Source: Clavaria fumosa
Taxonomy: Eukaryota; Basidiomycota; Agaricomycetes; Agaricales; Clavariaceae
Direction of reading: 5' to 3'
DNA: 64,000 bases
NCBI GenBank assembly: GCA_951802425.1
Contig: OX637795.1
Coordinates: forward strand, 2,398,501-2,462,500
Shown here: positions 1 through 11,734 of the stretch, piece by piece
How the letters are laid out: each line of letters opens with the position of its first letter
How positions within the stretch are numbered: position 1 is the stretch's first letter
Made by a program: the position numbers and the translations under genes
Notes under the pieces: model-generated
What the model saw: the letters and a program-made list of their open reading frames with translations, nothing else
Databases searched by the model: none
Told to the model about the DNA's origin: nothing

Positions 1-1615
1 CCATCTCTTCTCACATTAGAGAGTATAGCTTAGAGGAGAGGTGTCCAGGGTCTGTTTTAAACTTGATTTTGATATCAAAGTCAGGGCAAGAGCAGGGAAG
101 CTCATCCCACTTTGCTTCACTAAAAACCAAAGGGTAGTGGCTGGGGCAATCAGGAGTAGGGCCAGTGTTGGGAAAACAGGTGTCCAGGATACTGGCCGAG
201 GCCAGGGTACTCGCTTTTGGTGGAACCAAGGGTTGGGCAGGGGCCGGTGGCTGTGTGGGGAGGAGGCACAGGTGTTGGGGCAGTGGGTGAGCCTTACTTC
301 AGCTTTCACCCAGTCAATCTCTGGGTTATGACACTTTAGCCAATCATGCCCAAGGATCACCATGTGGGACTGGGTCTTCCCTAGCAGGAAGTGGATCTGC
401 TCCTGGTGGTTGCCAAATGTCACAAGCAGCTCCATCCCATACCAGATCTTACCATCCCTGTTCTGTGTTCCATCCACATTATACATGGTGATTGGATTCA
501 GCAAGGGAGATGGTTCCAGTCCCACTTTTTTCGCCCACTCCAAGTCCATAAAGCAGTTGGTGCAGCCTGAGTCGACAAGGGCTTTCATAGTTGCCCCTTT
601 GCCAGTGCTGAGAGCCTCCAGGTGCACCTGGATGGAGAGCTCTCAGGGCATACACAATAGGGTGTCTTTCAGCACCTCTGCAAGGTGCTTCGTCAGCTCC
701 ACTTTGCTGCTAGTCCCCTTTTCTCTTTTCGGTATTTCACTCTTAGCAGTTTCCATTTCCGCTTTGTCCTTCACCTCAGCCCCAATCTGGGTGTGTCTCC
801 ACTGCAAGATAGTGTATTTCGGGATACTAGCTGTGGGTACAGGGACGGGAGGGGGGCTGGGATATCTACTCCTGAGGCTCCAGCTCGGACTCACTGGGCC
901 TCGTCTCCAAAATACGGCTCCTCAACAGGAGCCCTCTTCTCTCTCTCAAGCAACTCCAGGTGGTCTCGGAGCAGTGCAATCTCGTTCTCATAGTCCTCTG
1001 CACTACGTACCTGGCTTTCCACAGTGCGGACCTGTGGTCTCGGGATCTGCAGACGCGTGTCCTGGAGCAGGCAGTCTCTCACCATGTGACCAGCTTGGCC
1101 ACATCGGAAGCAGGTGCGCAACACTCCAGGGGCACAGGCACAATCCACCACCATGGCATCACCAGCATTGGTGGGACGCGGCATGGTGGGAGGGGCAGGA
1201 GTGCAGGCCAGTGGCTGGGCCAGGAAGGGGCGGGGGGCTGGGGCGAAGTGGGTTTGTTGAGGGAGGGGGTGGCTGGTTTCAGGTGGAGCAGGACGCACAG
1301 AGTTCTGCTGCATGATGACTCCATTGAGGCGATGCTGCTGAGCATCTAGCCTTTCTGCGAGTGCCTTCCACTGCACGTAGGTCTCTGGCATTGGCGAAAC
1401 ACCATAGACCTTTCCCACTAGCCTCCTGCTCAGGTTTGACTCCAGCCAATGGACCAGGATGTCCAAATCAGCTGCTTCTGTCATCCCCGCTCTTCGGAAC
1501 ATTGTTTCGAACTTTGTGAAGAACTCAGGTGCCATCATGACACCCTGTTTCAACCTCACAATGTCTGCGAGGGCAGTTGCACGGTCATTTGGGTCATCAA
1601 ATGCTCACTTCATCT
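1..1615 (-). pseudogene. A-family gypsy gag-protease fragment (element A2)
   Basis: This is the 3' part of gag followed by the start of pol from a Ty3/gypsy element, read on the minus strand. A gag zinc knuckle (CFRCGQAGHMVRDC, CX2CX4HX4C) lies near 1070-1112. A retropepsin with the DSG motif in VDSGCTNCFMDLEW lies near 530-580. The piece runs off the left edge. It stops abruptly at 1615 inside gag, where an A-family LTR begins. The same gag and protease appear at 32593-34660 with clear divergence, so this is a second, older copy of the family. Gag and protease lie in separate open stretches with stops between, so it is not functional as it stands. Confidence 0.85.
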
Positions 1616-1683
1616 TATCAGACTGGGTCTCACACAACTTAAGTGTAAGGTCATGATGACAATACTAAGATAAGGGGAAAAGA
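1616..1683 (-). repeat. Element A 3' LTR, distal part
   Basis: This is the end of the A LTR on the minus strand (terminus CTGATA). It matches 33299-33366 and 35236-35303. It stops at AAAGA (1679-1683), which is repeated at 19226-19230 where the LTR resumes. Element C lies between. The two parts together minus the duplicated 5 bp give about 291 bp, the length of the uninterrupted copies. Confidence 0.9.
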
Positions 1684-2872
1684 TGTCACATCCATGCTGC
1701 TCCCTTCGAGCCCGGACTTCCTATCTCCGGCCCCTGACTTCCGATCTCCAGACCCAGATCTCCGAACTCCCGCTTTGGTGCCTCAGTATCTGAGGGTACC
1801 TGCCCCGCATGTGGGGCAGGCACCAAACCCACCTTCGGGGATAGTTCCCCAAGTGGCGATCCAAATCCCGATCCTGACTCCTGATCCTGATCCCAATCTC
1901 CGATCCCTGATCCCGACTTCCTGACAGTCACAAACCCACTTCTGTGGCTACTCACCAGCAACAAACTCTGAGTGTGGAAACACTGCAATCTGTGCAGTTG
2001 CTTGGTAGTGTAGCTACCAACCTGATGGTAGTAATGTCCAACTCTGGGATCAGGAAACTGATCCCCATTGCTGTTCCATTGCTCTGTTGCAATTCCCATT
2101 GTCCCATAGTAAGTCCTGCAGTGTATCTCCGGGACATTCTCCATAGCTACTGTCAATACTCTGGGTTGCTGGAAACACCCCAGACTTGTAGTATATATAC
2201 CTACCCACTTTGTAGAGTATTCTGCAGTCCAGATACCGCCCTTGTATACCCACGTACACCCTTCCCGTATACCCCCGAACTCCCCTGCACTTCCATCCCT
2301 CCGTCCCTCCGTACTTCCGCACCTCCGTACCCAGAATCCCGTCCGACCCCGTTTCCCGTTCCCCCATCTATTCCTGCACTTCCATCCTTTCCACCCACCA
2401 CCTTGTAATATGTATAATGTCTGATCCGACCCTTGCCCCCCGTCTCCTATGCCAGTAGTGCTAAGTCCTGACTGACTCCCAACCAACTCCCAACTGACTC
2501 CCGGCTGAGTTCCATCCAACACCCAGAATCTGTCCTGACCTCTGGAAACTATCTCCGAACACCGGAACTCCATATCCCTCTCTCCACCTGGCCTCCGTCT
2601 CCTCTACTTAGTCACTTGTTAAACCCGAACTCTGCCTGAACTCTGTCTCCACCCTCCGGTCCATCCCTCATCTCAAAAATGGTCAAGTCCAACCTGGACT
2701 TCTCACCCAAGCACCGGACCCGAGATCCCAAATCCTGTAACTCCGAAATATGGGACACCCAGGACCCAGGAAGGGCGTTGTTTCAATATGTTCGCCAAAG
2801 TCCCGTCTGAACCCCGAAGTCCACTCCCAGACCCAAACTCCGAACCCCGACCCTCTGAGCACGCATGTAACA
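1684..2872 (+). repeat. Element C 5' LTR
   Basis: This is a direct-repeat partner of 17943-19225. A TATA box (TATATATA, 2192-2199) lies about 510 bp in, which would mark the U3/R region. The sequence is strongly C/T-rich on the plus strand with many copies of ACTCCG-like hexamers. Differences from the right LTR are overwhelmingly CpG versus TpG or CpA. It ends CATGTAACA at 2872. Confidence 0.9.
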
Positions 2873-3822
2873 GTGTATCCAGACTCCCCACTTTCTAGTC
2901 CTGAAAATTCCTTCACCTGACACAGTTGACCTCCAACTCCTTAGCGATCAAGAGGCCAACACCCCGCCCCACAACTCCAAGTGAATCATCAATTCCCGAC
3001 ATCACTATCCCGACCAGCCGAGAATACTCTGCTGTCCCGCTAAACCTCGCTGATGCAATCCATGCCACTACCGAGTCCACCAGACCAAGTTCCGGCATGA
3101 TCGCGAGTAAGGGAACCTGAACCCCTTCGATGGATCCGACCTCCAAGAAACTCCGAAAATCTGACAAAATTCTCAAGTCAATATTTTTTGACTTATGAGC
3201 TCTGTTTTGGCGCATTTGCTGTTTCTGCCCTGTCCGATCTTTTGTAAATAACTTCTGCCCACCTCCGTGTACTTCAGTCCCCATATTTCCGAAACTCTGA
3301 CTGACCTCGGACATCGCACTTGTGCATCCGGAAAACACAAATCTGACCTGTCATTCCCGACAATCTCCGATGGATTGTTCTACATCCATCAAAATCCGAT
3401 CCCATCTCCGACCCATTTCCTGACCTCAGGAATCTTAACCGAGTCCTCGTCACTCTGATCGACCTCCTCTGCAGTCCCAGGATATTACTGACTCACCTGC
3501 CAGAACCTGTTGGTTCATTGGGTCAGAGACAGTGCCAATTTCCGGACTACCAGACACAAGGGAAAGTCACATTATCCGAACCCAGGAATTCAAACTCCCA
3601 ACCCGAACTCCGGACTGCTGCACCAGACATTTACTCCTCAAAAACGCAGTAACCTACTCCGTGATCACCGAACCTTGGAGATCAGAACCCTTTTGTTCCG
3701 GACTTAGCTCTGGGATGAAACTTCTGTCTGGTTCCAACCCCCAGAACCCATGGACCTCTCCAGCATATTCCAGAAGTCTGCAACTCTGCCGATATGTTCA
3801 CCAAGTCAATAGTCCCAGCTAG

Positions 3823-4984
3823 TTTAGTATACTAAATATCAGTTAATGTACCAAAATGCTTTGAACTCAAGCCAGCTACAGCTGATCCTACTAATGTCAG
3901 CAAATGCTGTGAAGGCAGTATACTTATGTCCAGCTAATGCTAACTATACTATTACAGTACAGTGGAAGTCAACTTAATCCAGCAGCTGCTGGTGAACATA
4001 GTATACTAATCTACAGTAATAACAGCTACAGGGTATTTCCAGTTAACTTGATCCAGCAGCTGCTGATTGTTGTAGTATACTATTCAGCAGTAATAGCAGT
4101 CATAAAATAACACTAGTTAACTTGGTCCAGTAGCTGCTGGTTAGTATAGTATACTATTCTACAGCAAAAGCAGTGGTAAAAATATTCCAGTTAACTTGAT
4201 CCAGCAACTGCTGATTGATGTAGTATACTATTCAACAGTAATAGCAGTCATAAAATATTGCCAGTTAACTTGGTCCATAGTGCACTTTTACACAGTAATT
4301 TCTGCACACTATGCACAACTTGAGTCTACTATTTGTGAGTGCAGTAGTTACAAGCAGGTTTAATTAACTCAGTTGTAGTACTTGTGAATTGAATCATTAA
4401 TTTGAGCACAGCACTTGTAATTATGATAATATAAACATGGCAATGTACTGCCACAGCTTCAGGAAGTTCATTCAATTTTATATAATGTTTTAATTTGAGG
4501 CCATATTTTGATGTTTATATAAGCTGAATTTCAATATAGAGGCATTTGATAAATATTTATCTGTATTTGGGCTTATTTATTTCATGTCAATAAATACACA
4601 GCTATTATGTCTAGTTAACTATTTGATAGCAACTACTGCACTAAGTTCACAGCTCAAGTTAATTAAGTGTGATGTCATGCTATACTAGTATAGTCAACAG
4701 TAGCTGGATGTAAGTATACTAGTATAGTCAACAGTAGCTGGATGTAAGTATACTAGTATAGTCAACAGTAGCTGGATGTAAGTATACTAGTATAGTCAGC
4801 AGTAGCTGGATGTAAGTATACTAGTATAGTCAGCAGTAGCTGGATGTAAGTATACTAGTATAGTCAGCAGTAGCTGGATGTAAGTATACTACCTTTACAG
4901 CATTTGCTGACATTAGTAGGATCAGCTGTAGCTGGCTTGAGTTCAAAGCATTTTGGTACATTAACTGATATTTAGTATACTAAA
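3823..4984. mobile_element. Foldback/MITE-like element with 88-bp perfect terminal inverted repeats
   Basis: Bases 3823-3910 are the exact reverse complement of 4897-4984. The outermost 14 bases, TTTAGTATACTAAA, are themselves a palindrome. The interior is AT-rich with no coding potential. It contains about four copies of a roughly 75-bp unit (around 3967-4275) and six copies of a 34-bp unit with the core ACTAGTATAGTCA (about 4679-4888). No clear target duplication is visible (flanks CTAG and TTAA), so the superfamily is not assigned. Its sharp edges inside element C show that it inserted there. Confidence 0.85.
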
Positions 4985-5926
4985 TTAACAGGGACCACTG
5001 ACCAAGTCAAGTATTGACTGACACATTGGCTCTGTCCGACCACAAGGTCAATACTGGAAGCAGGAAAAGAGACCGCAATATGGCACAATCAATTCCCACT
5101 CCCACCCGGAACTCTGAGTTTTCCGAGACTTAATTACCTCCAAATCTGGTTTATCCACCAATCCATCCACCCAACTCCGTGTATAGAGTATCTGTCCCCC
5201 CTGTCCACACCAAGACAGTTGTCTCTGCCTCAGCGAAGACTTCCGGGTCATTAATCCAAACCACCCGGAAAACCGCAACCCGACTCCACCTCACCCCAGA
5301 ACTCTCAGGCATCCCCAGAAGCACGAAGATCTTTTATGGAAATCGATCTCCGGCATGCCTTCCATTCGTCCACATCGTAGAAGCAACTTAAGGAAAATCT
5401 GTGCCTGGACCCACTCATGGTCCTTGGATTGGCTTATTTTGCCTTTCCATCTGACAAGTGCCATTTCGGCATTTCAACACTTTACTGTGTTCCTGACCCC
5501 TCAGCCTGCCAAATCTGAACACATTCCCAACTCCTCTGAATCCCATGCTCTAACTAACGTGCACTCCGGAAATTACCCCGGACTCCTGACCCCACCCAGA
5601 AGGCCGCTACAGTCCCAGGAAATGAAGGACTGACCTGAAACCCTGCAAGGCTAAGGAAAGTACCTACTCCGAAGCTTTGCAAACTCCGTCCGGAGAAGTA
5701 TTCTCCACAATTCCGATTCTCCAACACCATGGTACAGCTAAGCTGAACTAGGCGATATCCCTCACCCGGAAACTCTCCACAGAATGTCTTGAACATTCGA
5801 GACATTGAAAGTTCGATGCTTACTACATTTTCCACCTTGGCGACCATCATTTCCGATATTCACCACGATTTTCCGCGATTTCCATATCCGGAAAATCATT
5901 TCCGGTCATACTCTACAGCACACCTA

Positions 5927-6028
5927 CAAGGAACTCCCCGGCAGTCGTTCGAAACTCTCAGTCTTTCATGCCTCAAACAAGGAACTCCCCGGCAATCGTT
6001 CGAAACTCTCAGTCTTTCATGCCTCAAA
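5927..6028. repeat. 51-bp tandem duplication
   Basis: Two adjacent 51-bp units (5927-5977, 5978-6028) differ at one position (CAGTCG versus CAATCG). The difference is again a CpG-associated transition or its neighbour. No function is apparent. Confidence 0.9.
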
Positions 6029-6770
6029 GGATCTGGTATCCTGATGTAGGTTTTCACTGACTATGAGAAGCCTGGACGTGCAGGAATCACTCGGTATCTG
6101 ACTTGTGTCGAGTCCAGTGACCAGAGTTCCTTTTCCAACCCTTTCCCACCCCCAACCTGGTACTCCGATCCCGCTCCGGATTCCGACACCAAAATCCGAA
6201 ACTCCGATTCGATGGGACCTCTACCCTAAGAGGGGGAGAGTGGCTACGCCATTCTAGGCCTTGAAGCAATTTCCAACTTACACCTTTGGCAAACCCACCT
6301 GAAATCCTCCTCTGGGCATCGTACCTCGTAAACTCTGGAACCTGACCTGAAACCCGAACACTCGCATGAGCAAAATCTGACCACTAGACGCGAACCCGCA
6401 AATCACTCGCAGGCCCCACACAAGCAAAATCCGACCGTCCGGACTTTACCCTGGACCCCTCCAACTGGACACCCGGACTTATACTCCAAACATCCTACCA
6501 TCTGACCAAGTCCTACAGTCCTGACACGACCACCCATTGCTAGTCAACCCGGACTTACCCGGAAATCCGACCCACTGGGGTTATGCGTGGCCTGGCCATC
6601 CGAAGGTTCCGCAACTCCTGCGCGAACTGCTGAAATCAAGTCCTCCGGCTTAGGCCTACAGACTCCTCCACAATATCCGACTCTGGAGAAATTATGGAAA
6701 TCCATCTCCGTGTATATTTCACCAAACCATCTGAACCCAGTTGCAAGCCAGGGATTGTTATCCCAACATG

Positions 6771-7481
6771 TGTCATGGTCTGAACAAAGATTAGTAGCAA
6801 AGGGGTTAGCAGAACGGAGCGGAGTTATAGTAGCGGAGTCCGAAGTCGGACAAGCAGAGGGATGGATAAGAAGAACAGACACGGATGGGACTGTGGCCTC
6901 AACGTATGTGTTGTGCCACCATGTATATACTTTGTCCCTATTTAGCAAACAGAAACAATGCCAAGAAGAAGTCAAACACAGAAGTCGAACTCCGAGAATA
7001 TCGGAGTCCGCTGGAGTTGGTCGGAGTTGGTCGGATGACATGGAGAACATCAAGAATGATGAGGACGAAAGCTCAGAGACGTTTGGGGGTCAGAGACGTT
7101 AATATTCCAACTGAGGAGCAGGGAGATACAGGTGGAAACTTATACTGCAAGGACAGAGTATAGGAGTAATGTGAAACAATGTACATATCAAATTACTAGG
7201 AGAGTTTCACCACATGTGCCTGTGCAATTTTCATGGAACAAAGAAATAACAATAGAAATGACTCCCATGGGTCAAGGGCATCCTCCCAATGGTAAACAGA
7301 ATGAGGGATGGAGGGAGAAGGTTCTAGAATGAAGTCCGAAGGGTCTGAAGTATGGCGGAACAGAGTCCGAAGAAGGCGTGGAGTGGAGCGCATGGAGTTA
7401 CAGCAGAGCAGATTGGAGTTGGTACGGAGCTTAGAGTCCGGAGTGGGGATCGTGCTTATGCAAGCAGATGGGGTCATAACA
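6771..7481 (-). repeat. Element B 3' LTR
   Basis: This is the partner of 15080-15791 (711 versus 712 bp). On the minus strand it begins TGTTATGACC and ends CATGACA. A TATATAC box (plus-strand gtatata near 6920) lies on the minus strand. It contains several CGGAGT and CGGAGTCC words on the plus strand. Most differences from the partner are CpG transitions. Confidence 0.9.
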
Positions 7482-7496
7482 GTATCCCCCTCTTAG
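7482..7496 (-). other. Element B polypurine tract
   Basis: On the minus strand the sequence TAAGAGGGGGATAC abuts the LTR start TGTTATG. This is the usual plus-strand DNA priming position of an LTR element and fixes its orientation. Element D has the same tract at 29068-29081. Confidence 0.85.
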
Positions 7497-7717
7497 GGTT
7501 GAACCCCTGAGACCCTGTGGCTAAACTCCACATGAACACATGTCTTCCATAACGAGTTAGTCTCGGAGTTTCGCGGCGCATTGAGCGGAGTCCGAAATTT
7601 TTTTGAGGGTCAAAAGGCTGCGCACATTGTACCCCCCCCCTTTTTTCTTCCTTAACCCATTACCATCATCACTAGCCCTTAGCATGGGCAATCCCTTCTC
7701 TTTTTCTAAAAACCTCA

Positions 7718-8719
7718 ATGTTGAATAACCCGAGCACACCCGGAGCGGGGCCCAGTCGGCCTCCCCACCCTCGACCATGCCCCGTGGTCGCCGTCCCCAC
7801 ACAGTCGCATGTGGAGGATGAGGACCCCGAAATTGTGGCCCTCACGCACCAGATCAAGGCGCTGAAAGACAAGAAGGCCCAGGAGGAGGAGGAGCGGCAG
7901 AAGCGGGAGGAGGAGGAGCAGAAAAAGAGGGAGGCCACGGATAAGATGTGGCGGGAGGAGATGGAGAGGGCGAGAGTGGTGGAGGTGAAGCGGAGGGCAG
8001 AGGAAATCGTGAAGGTGCAGGGGACAGGGAGGAAGCGTACACCAGCCACAGAGTTGGACATGGAGCGTGCGGACTGCGCACGATGTGTCCGGCTCAGGTT
8101 GGGGTGTGTGTGGCCGAGCGGAGGGCGGGGCACCGCGTGTGTCGCGTGTGCCATGGCAAAGCAGAGGTGCGGGAGTGGAGAGGTGGAGGGGCTGGAGCAG
8201 AAGAAATTTCGCTCCGCATGGTTGAAGAAGACTGTGGTGGAGTCGGAGGAGGAGGTGAAGGAAGTGCGGGTGCCATGGGCAGACGTGGAGAGGGCGGAGG
8301 CAGAGCGGACCGGGGTGGTGAGAACCATCTACGAGTTGGTGGTTCGTGGGATGTTCGAGTTGGAGGAGTGGAGGAAGGAGGCGAAGGCGGAGCGGAAGGA
8401 GTTGAGGGCGGAGTGGAAGGTGGTGGCGGAGGATCGGAGGATCCTCCGAGAGTTTCTTATGGGGAAGTGGGGAGCAGGGGAGGAGAAGAAGGAGGCGGAG
8501 AAGATGGTGGTGGAGGTGGCAGACTCGGAAAAGTGGGTGGAGATGGAAGTGGAGAAGAAGGAGGTGGAAGAAGCAGGAGCGGAGAAGGGAGCGGAGGCAG
8601 AGGAGGAGAAAGCGGAGAAGGAGGTGGAGGTGGAGGAAGGAGCGGTGGGAGCAGAGTCCGGGCTCAAGGAGCCCAAAGGTTTTTTACAAGCGTCGCCCAG
8701 CTTGCCCCCCTCTGCCTGA
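7718..8719 (+). CDS. Antisense coiled-coil protein with Zn2Cys6-like cluster (element B)
   Basis: An intact 333-residue reading frame lies opposite to gag-pol, between the chromodomain end (9142) and the 3' LTR (7481). Residues 1-30 are proline-rich. Residues about 33-105 are a highly charged E/K/R-rich helix, probably coiled coil. Six cysteines at 120, 123, 130, 141, 144 and 151 give CX2CX6CX10CX2CX6C (CARCVRLRLGC, then CVACAMAKQRC). This fits the fungal Zn2Cys6 spacing CX2CX6CX5-12CX2CX6-8C. The C-terminal third is again E/K-rich. The ATG follows a CT-rich stretch (about 7620-7665), a common fungal promoter/start context. A protein with identical cluster spacing is antisense in element C. 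DNA binding is inferred. It could instead be a structural or RNA-binding protein. Confidence 0.75.
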   Translation: MLNNPSTPGAGPSRPPHPRPCPVVAVPTQSHVEDEDPEIVALTHQIKALKDKKAQEEEERQKREEEEQKKREATDKMWREEMERARVVEVKRRAEEIVKVQGTGRKRTPATELDMERADCARCVRLRLGCVWPSGGRGTACVACAMAKQRCGSGEVEGLEQKKFRSAWLKKTVVESEEEVKEVRVPWADVERAEAERTGVVRTIYELVVRGMFELEEWRKEAKAERKELRAEWKVVAEDRRILREFLMGKWGAGEEKKEAEKMVVEVADSEKWVEMEVEKKEVEEAGAEKGAEAEEEKAEKEVEVEEGAVGAESGLKEPKGFLQASPSLPPSA

Positions 8720-9141
8720 AAAAAAAATAATTTATCTACATAACTATTTATTATTTTCTTTTTTTAATATAAATTTATTGTTTTTTATCTTTGAACTTGA
8801 GTGAAAAGTAAGCAGAGTGAAAGGAAAATAAGTAAGGCAAGGCAGAGACAAAATGAAGAAAGAGATTCGGAGTTTTCGGAGAAGAAGGCAAGAATTTTGT
8901 TTTCTGAGTTTCAGAGATAGCGGAATAAGAGGAAAGGAGTTTTTTTGGGGTTTTCAGGGTTTTCAGAGAAAGGAACAGAAAGAGACGGAGAGATGGAGAG
9001 ATGGAGAGACGGAAACATGGAATGGATTTTTTTTTTGATAATCGGAGAAGACGGAGTAAAGAGGCAGAGTTATATAGAACTACATGTATGTAAATGGAAA
9101 GAGAATAAGAATTTTTGGGTATCGGAGTGAATGGAAAGTGT
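8720..9141. other. AT-rich spacer between convergent genes of element B
   Basis: The plus-strand antisense gene ends at 8719 and the minus-strand pol ends at 9142. The spacer has AT-rich runs (8725-8795) with AATAA-like words on both strands, which could serve as 3' ends for both transcripts. The remainder (8850-9140) is purine-rich on the plus strand with short GGAGAGATGGAGAG repeats and no credible gene. Confidence 0.5.
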
Positions 9142-10812
9142 CTAGAGGGTATTGAGAGGTCCGGGCTTGTTCGGATAAGCCTGATGGAAATCCAAAACAG
9201 CCTTGGAGGCATGAACAAGTTCCATAGCAGGGAGCCAAGATGTTTCCTCATCGGTTCCTTCATATCCGGTCCACCGCACCAAGTATAGTAGTTTGCAGGT
9301 GTGGCATTTGTCAATCTTGGAGTTGAGCACTTTGGAGATTTCATGCTCAATGTCTCCATTGATCTCTACCAGAGGTGGCGGAAGGACTATATGATTTGGA
9401 ATTGTGTTTGGAGTTATGGGTTCCAGCATGGAGATGTGGAAGACGGGGTGGACCGCCCGCATGGCCTCAGGGAGTCGGAGTACGAAGGAGTGTGAGCCGG
9501 CCTCTCCGATGATTTCGAAAGGTCCAAGAAACTTGTTGGAGAGTTTTTTGGAGGGTCTGGTCATACAGAAAAACTTTGCCTTAATGTAGACTTGGTTTCT
9601 GACCTTAAACTCCGGTGCCGGAGTCCAACCGGTGTCCGCCGGACCCTGATAGCAACTCTGCGCTTCGGCGATTTGGTTACGGAGTTTTTGGTGCAGTTGA
9701 TCCAAGTCTACAGTGAGTTCTCGGGCATGAACCGAAGTTACTTTGCGTTCGGGGAACACTGATATGTTTGGGTGATAGCCCTTGTTCGCAAAGAATGGAG
9801 AAACCCCAGTGGTGGCGCTCAGAGCATTGTTGTAGGCAAACTCTGCTAGGGGCAGGAGCTGCGACCAGTTGTCCTGCTGGTAATTGCAGTAACAATGGAG
9901 GTACTGTTCCAATGTCTGGTTAGTCCACTCCATCTGTCCGTCGCCCTCCAGATGATATCCAGAGGTGAAGTGCAAAGTCATGTCCAGGACTTTACCCAAT
10001 GAGCAGAAAAAATGGGAAATAAACTTGGAGCTGTGATCGGAGGTGACATGTGACAGAACTCCATGTTTCGAGAAGACGTGGAATACGAACAGACGGGCCA
10101 ACTCCATGGAGTTCACTTCATTGGTCGTCGGGATGAAGATCCCTTGCTTCGTAAACCTATCGACAACCACCAATATTGCAGTAAAACCAGAGCTCTCAGG
10201 GAGTTGCTCGATGAAATCCATCGAAATGGAATTCCACGGTTTTTCGGGTATGGGCAGCTGCTTGAGCATTCCATATGGCTTATGCTGAGGGGCTTTCGCC
10301 CTACCACAAGTTGTGCAAGATTTGCAAAAGTCCGATATGAATTCTCAGAATTTCGGCCAGGTATAATCCCGGAAGACCAAGGCTGTAGTCTTGGTCCAAC
10401 TGAAGTGTCTGGCAAGCAGGTGATCATGTCTCGCACATAAAATGCGGAGTCAGAGGTCATTGACATCCAGTACATAAATCTGTCCACGCTTGCGGAGAAG
10501 TCTGTTGTCATCCATTGACCACTTAGGGTCCACAGACTTTGAGCAGAACTCCTCCAGAATCGGAGCTGTCACAGGATCGAGCAAGAGTCCAGACCGGATG
10601 TCCTCTCGGAGTTGATTATTGTCAATCACAAATGATGTGCGGAGTGCAGGTGTGTAAAGTGACAAAGCTCAGAGAGACGACATCAATTGTTCACTGGAGA
10701 ACATCGACCAGAGGTTTTGCGGATTGACATGGGCATAGTCGCTATCCCCTTCTTTGGAATAGACGTCCCAATGTCTAGTCAACACATCGGGTTTCATTCT
10801 GAGGCACCCCGG
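9142..10812 (-). pseudogene. Element B integrase with chromodomain
   Basis: The segment resumes after the inserted solo LTR with the post-RNase H linker (KPDVLTRHWDVY, near 10790). It continues through the zinc-binding region (CX2C near 10310-10330) to the integrase core. Core acidic residues appear in SMDFIEQL, in TSDHSSKF (second Asp kept, flanking residues altered) and in NQTLEQYL (Glu). A chromodomain follows (LLYLVRWTGYEGTDEETSW, about 9215-9300). The open stretch 10269-9142 covers core and chromodomain; upstream parts are in broken frames. The integrase joins cDNA to the genome, and the chromodomain typically steers insertion to marked chromatin. Defective in this copy. Confidence 0.8.
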
Positions 10813-11730
10813 TGTAAGGATAATGTGTCGTTTAACCATGGAAACATGACAGATATCAACTATCCGGATATTTTTGCATCCAAAACATTTATGTCTGATA
10901 CAATCCAATAACGATCCGATACTATCTGACGACATCCGGAACATCTGACAAATGTCCGATATTGGCCTCTCCGATCTTCAATCCCCCGTGACGATCACAG
11001 CCTGCAGGTCACACACACTGCCCACACCTTTCTATTTCATCACTCCAGCATGGTCAGCGCTCGACATACTCACTATTCCATTCCCATTCCTTTATTTCAT
11101 ATACCATGCTGTAAATTTCATATTGTGATCCCTTTCAACCATTCAATTGTTTAAATGTTTCAAACCCTTTGCAGTACTTTGTCCATTGTTCCTAGTACCC
11201 CTTTGCTGTACCAGCCCCACTTTCCTTCTTTTATGAGCGGCCCGGACACATATTAGTTATCGGACATTTCATTCCTCCGATCCGCATGATTCCATTATGG
11301 ATTATGACCCCTACATGACCTTGTACACGATGTCGCATTGCCTTCTGTAGCTTCTGGACATTTCCGTAGAACTGGATATGCTGTACTTAGAAAAATGTAT
11401 ATAAGTACATACCGGACTCTATGGAAAAAAAAGCTTTTGGACCGTCATCATCTTGCTTTGATCTCAAAAAAGCCCACCCTTCGTCGTATCCCTCGATCCG
11501 CTGGCCTTTGTCGTCGCCAGCACCTCGAACTTTCGATCCAGACATCGGACCCTATCGGATCCAACACCGGACACTCTGGACAATGTATACTCTCACTTTC
11601 TGAACCTTTTACAACTTAACCTCTATATCCTCCGAAGTTCTGTTTAGTGTCACAGTCATGTAAACAAGACCCCCTGAAGAACCAGGCCACGAACACCTAG
11701 TTGCAGCCAACACCAGTTCAGCCTACTACA
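10813..11730 (+). mobile_element. Solo LTR of a fourth family inside element B pol
   Basis: A 918-bp segment beginning TGTAAGG and ending CTACTACA interrupts the pol frame exactly between RNase H (SQFNFVI) and KPDVLTR. It is flanked by CCGG on both sides (10809-10812, 11731-11734). The TG...CA ends, the lack of coding sequence and a TATATAAG box at 11398-11405 on the plus strand identify it as a solo LTR, probably plus-oriented. The 4-bp duplication is shorter than the 5 bp of the other families here. Confidence 0.82.
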
Positions 11731-11734
11731 CCGG

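Larger units (their letters stand above)
2873..6770 (+). other. Element C left interior, no sense coding sequence
   Basis: The interior begins GTGTATCCAGACTCC directly after the LTR, the position of the primer-binding site. It does not start with the TGG expected for a full tRNA 3' end. The rest is pyrimidine-rich with dense CCGAA and ACTCCG words and only short open frames. It contains the foldback element (3823-4984) and a 51-bp tandem duplication (5927-6028). A purine tract (about 6227-6240) followed by TGG resembles a polypurine tract, but no LTR partner was seen. Confidence 0.6.

Noticed and set aside
4679..4888. Regular 34-bp repeats as a CRISPR or integron array
   Set aside because: They are head-to-tail identical units inside a foldback element, with no spacers.
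6227..6300. Another polypurine tract/LTR junction inside element C
   Set aside because: The purine run followed by TGG looks right, but no matching LTR, primer site or target duplication could be found.
2873..6770. Sense-strand gag of element C
   Set aside because: No zinc knuckle, capsid-like or protease motif was seen in any plus frame; only short frames exist.
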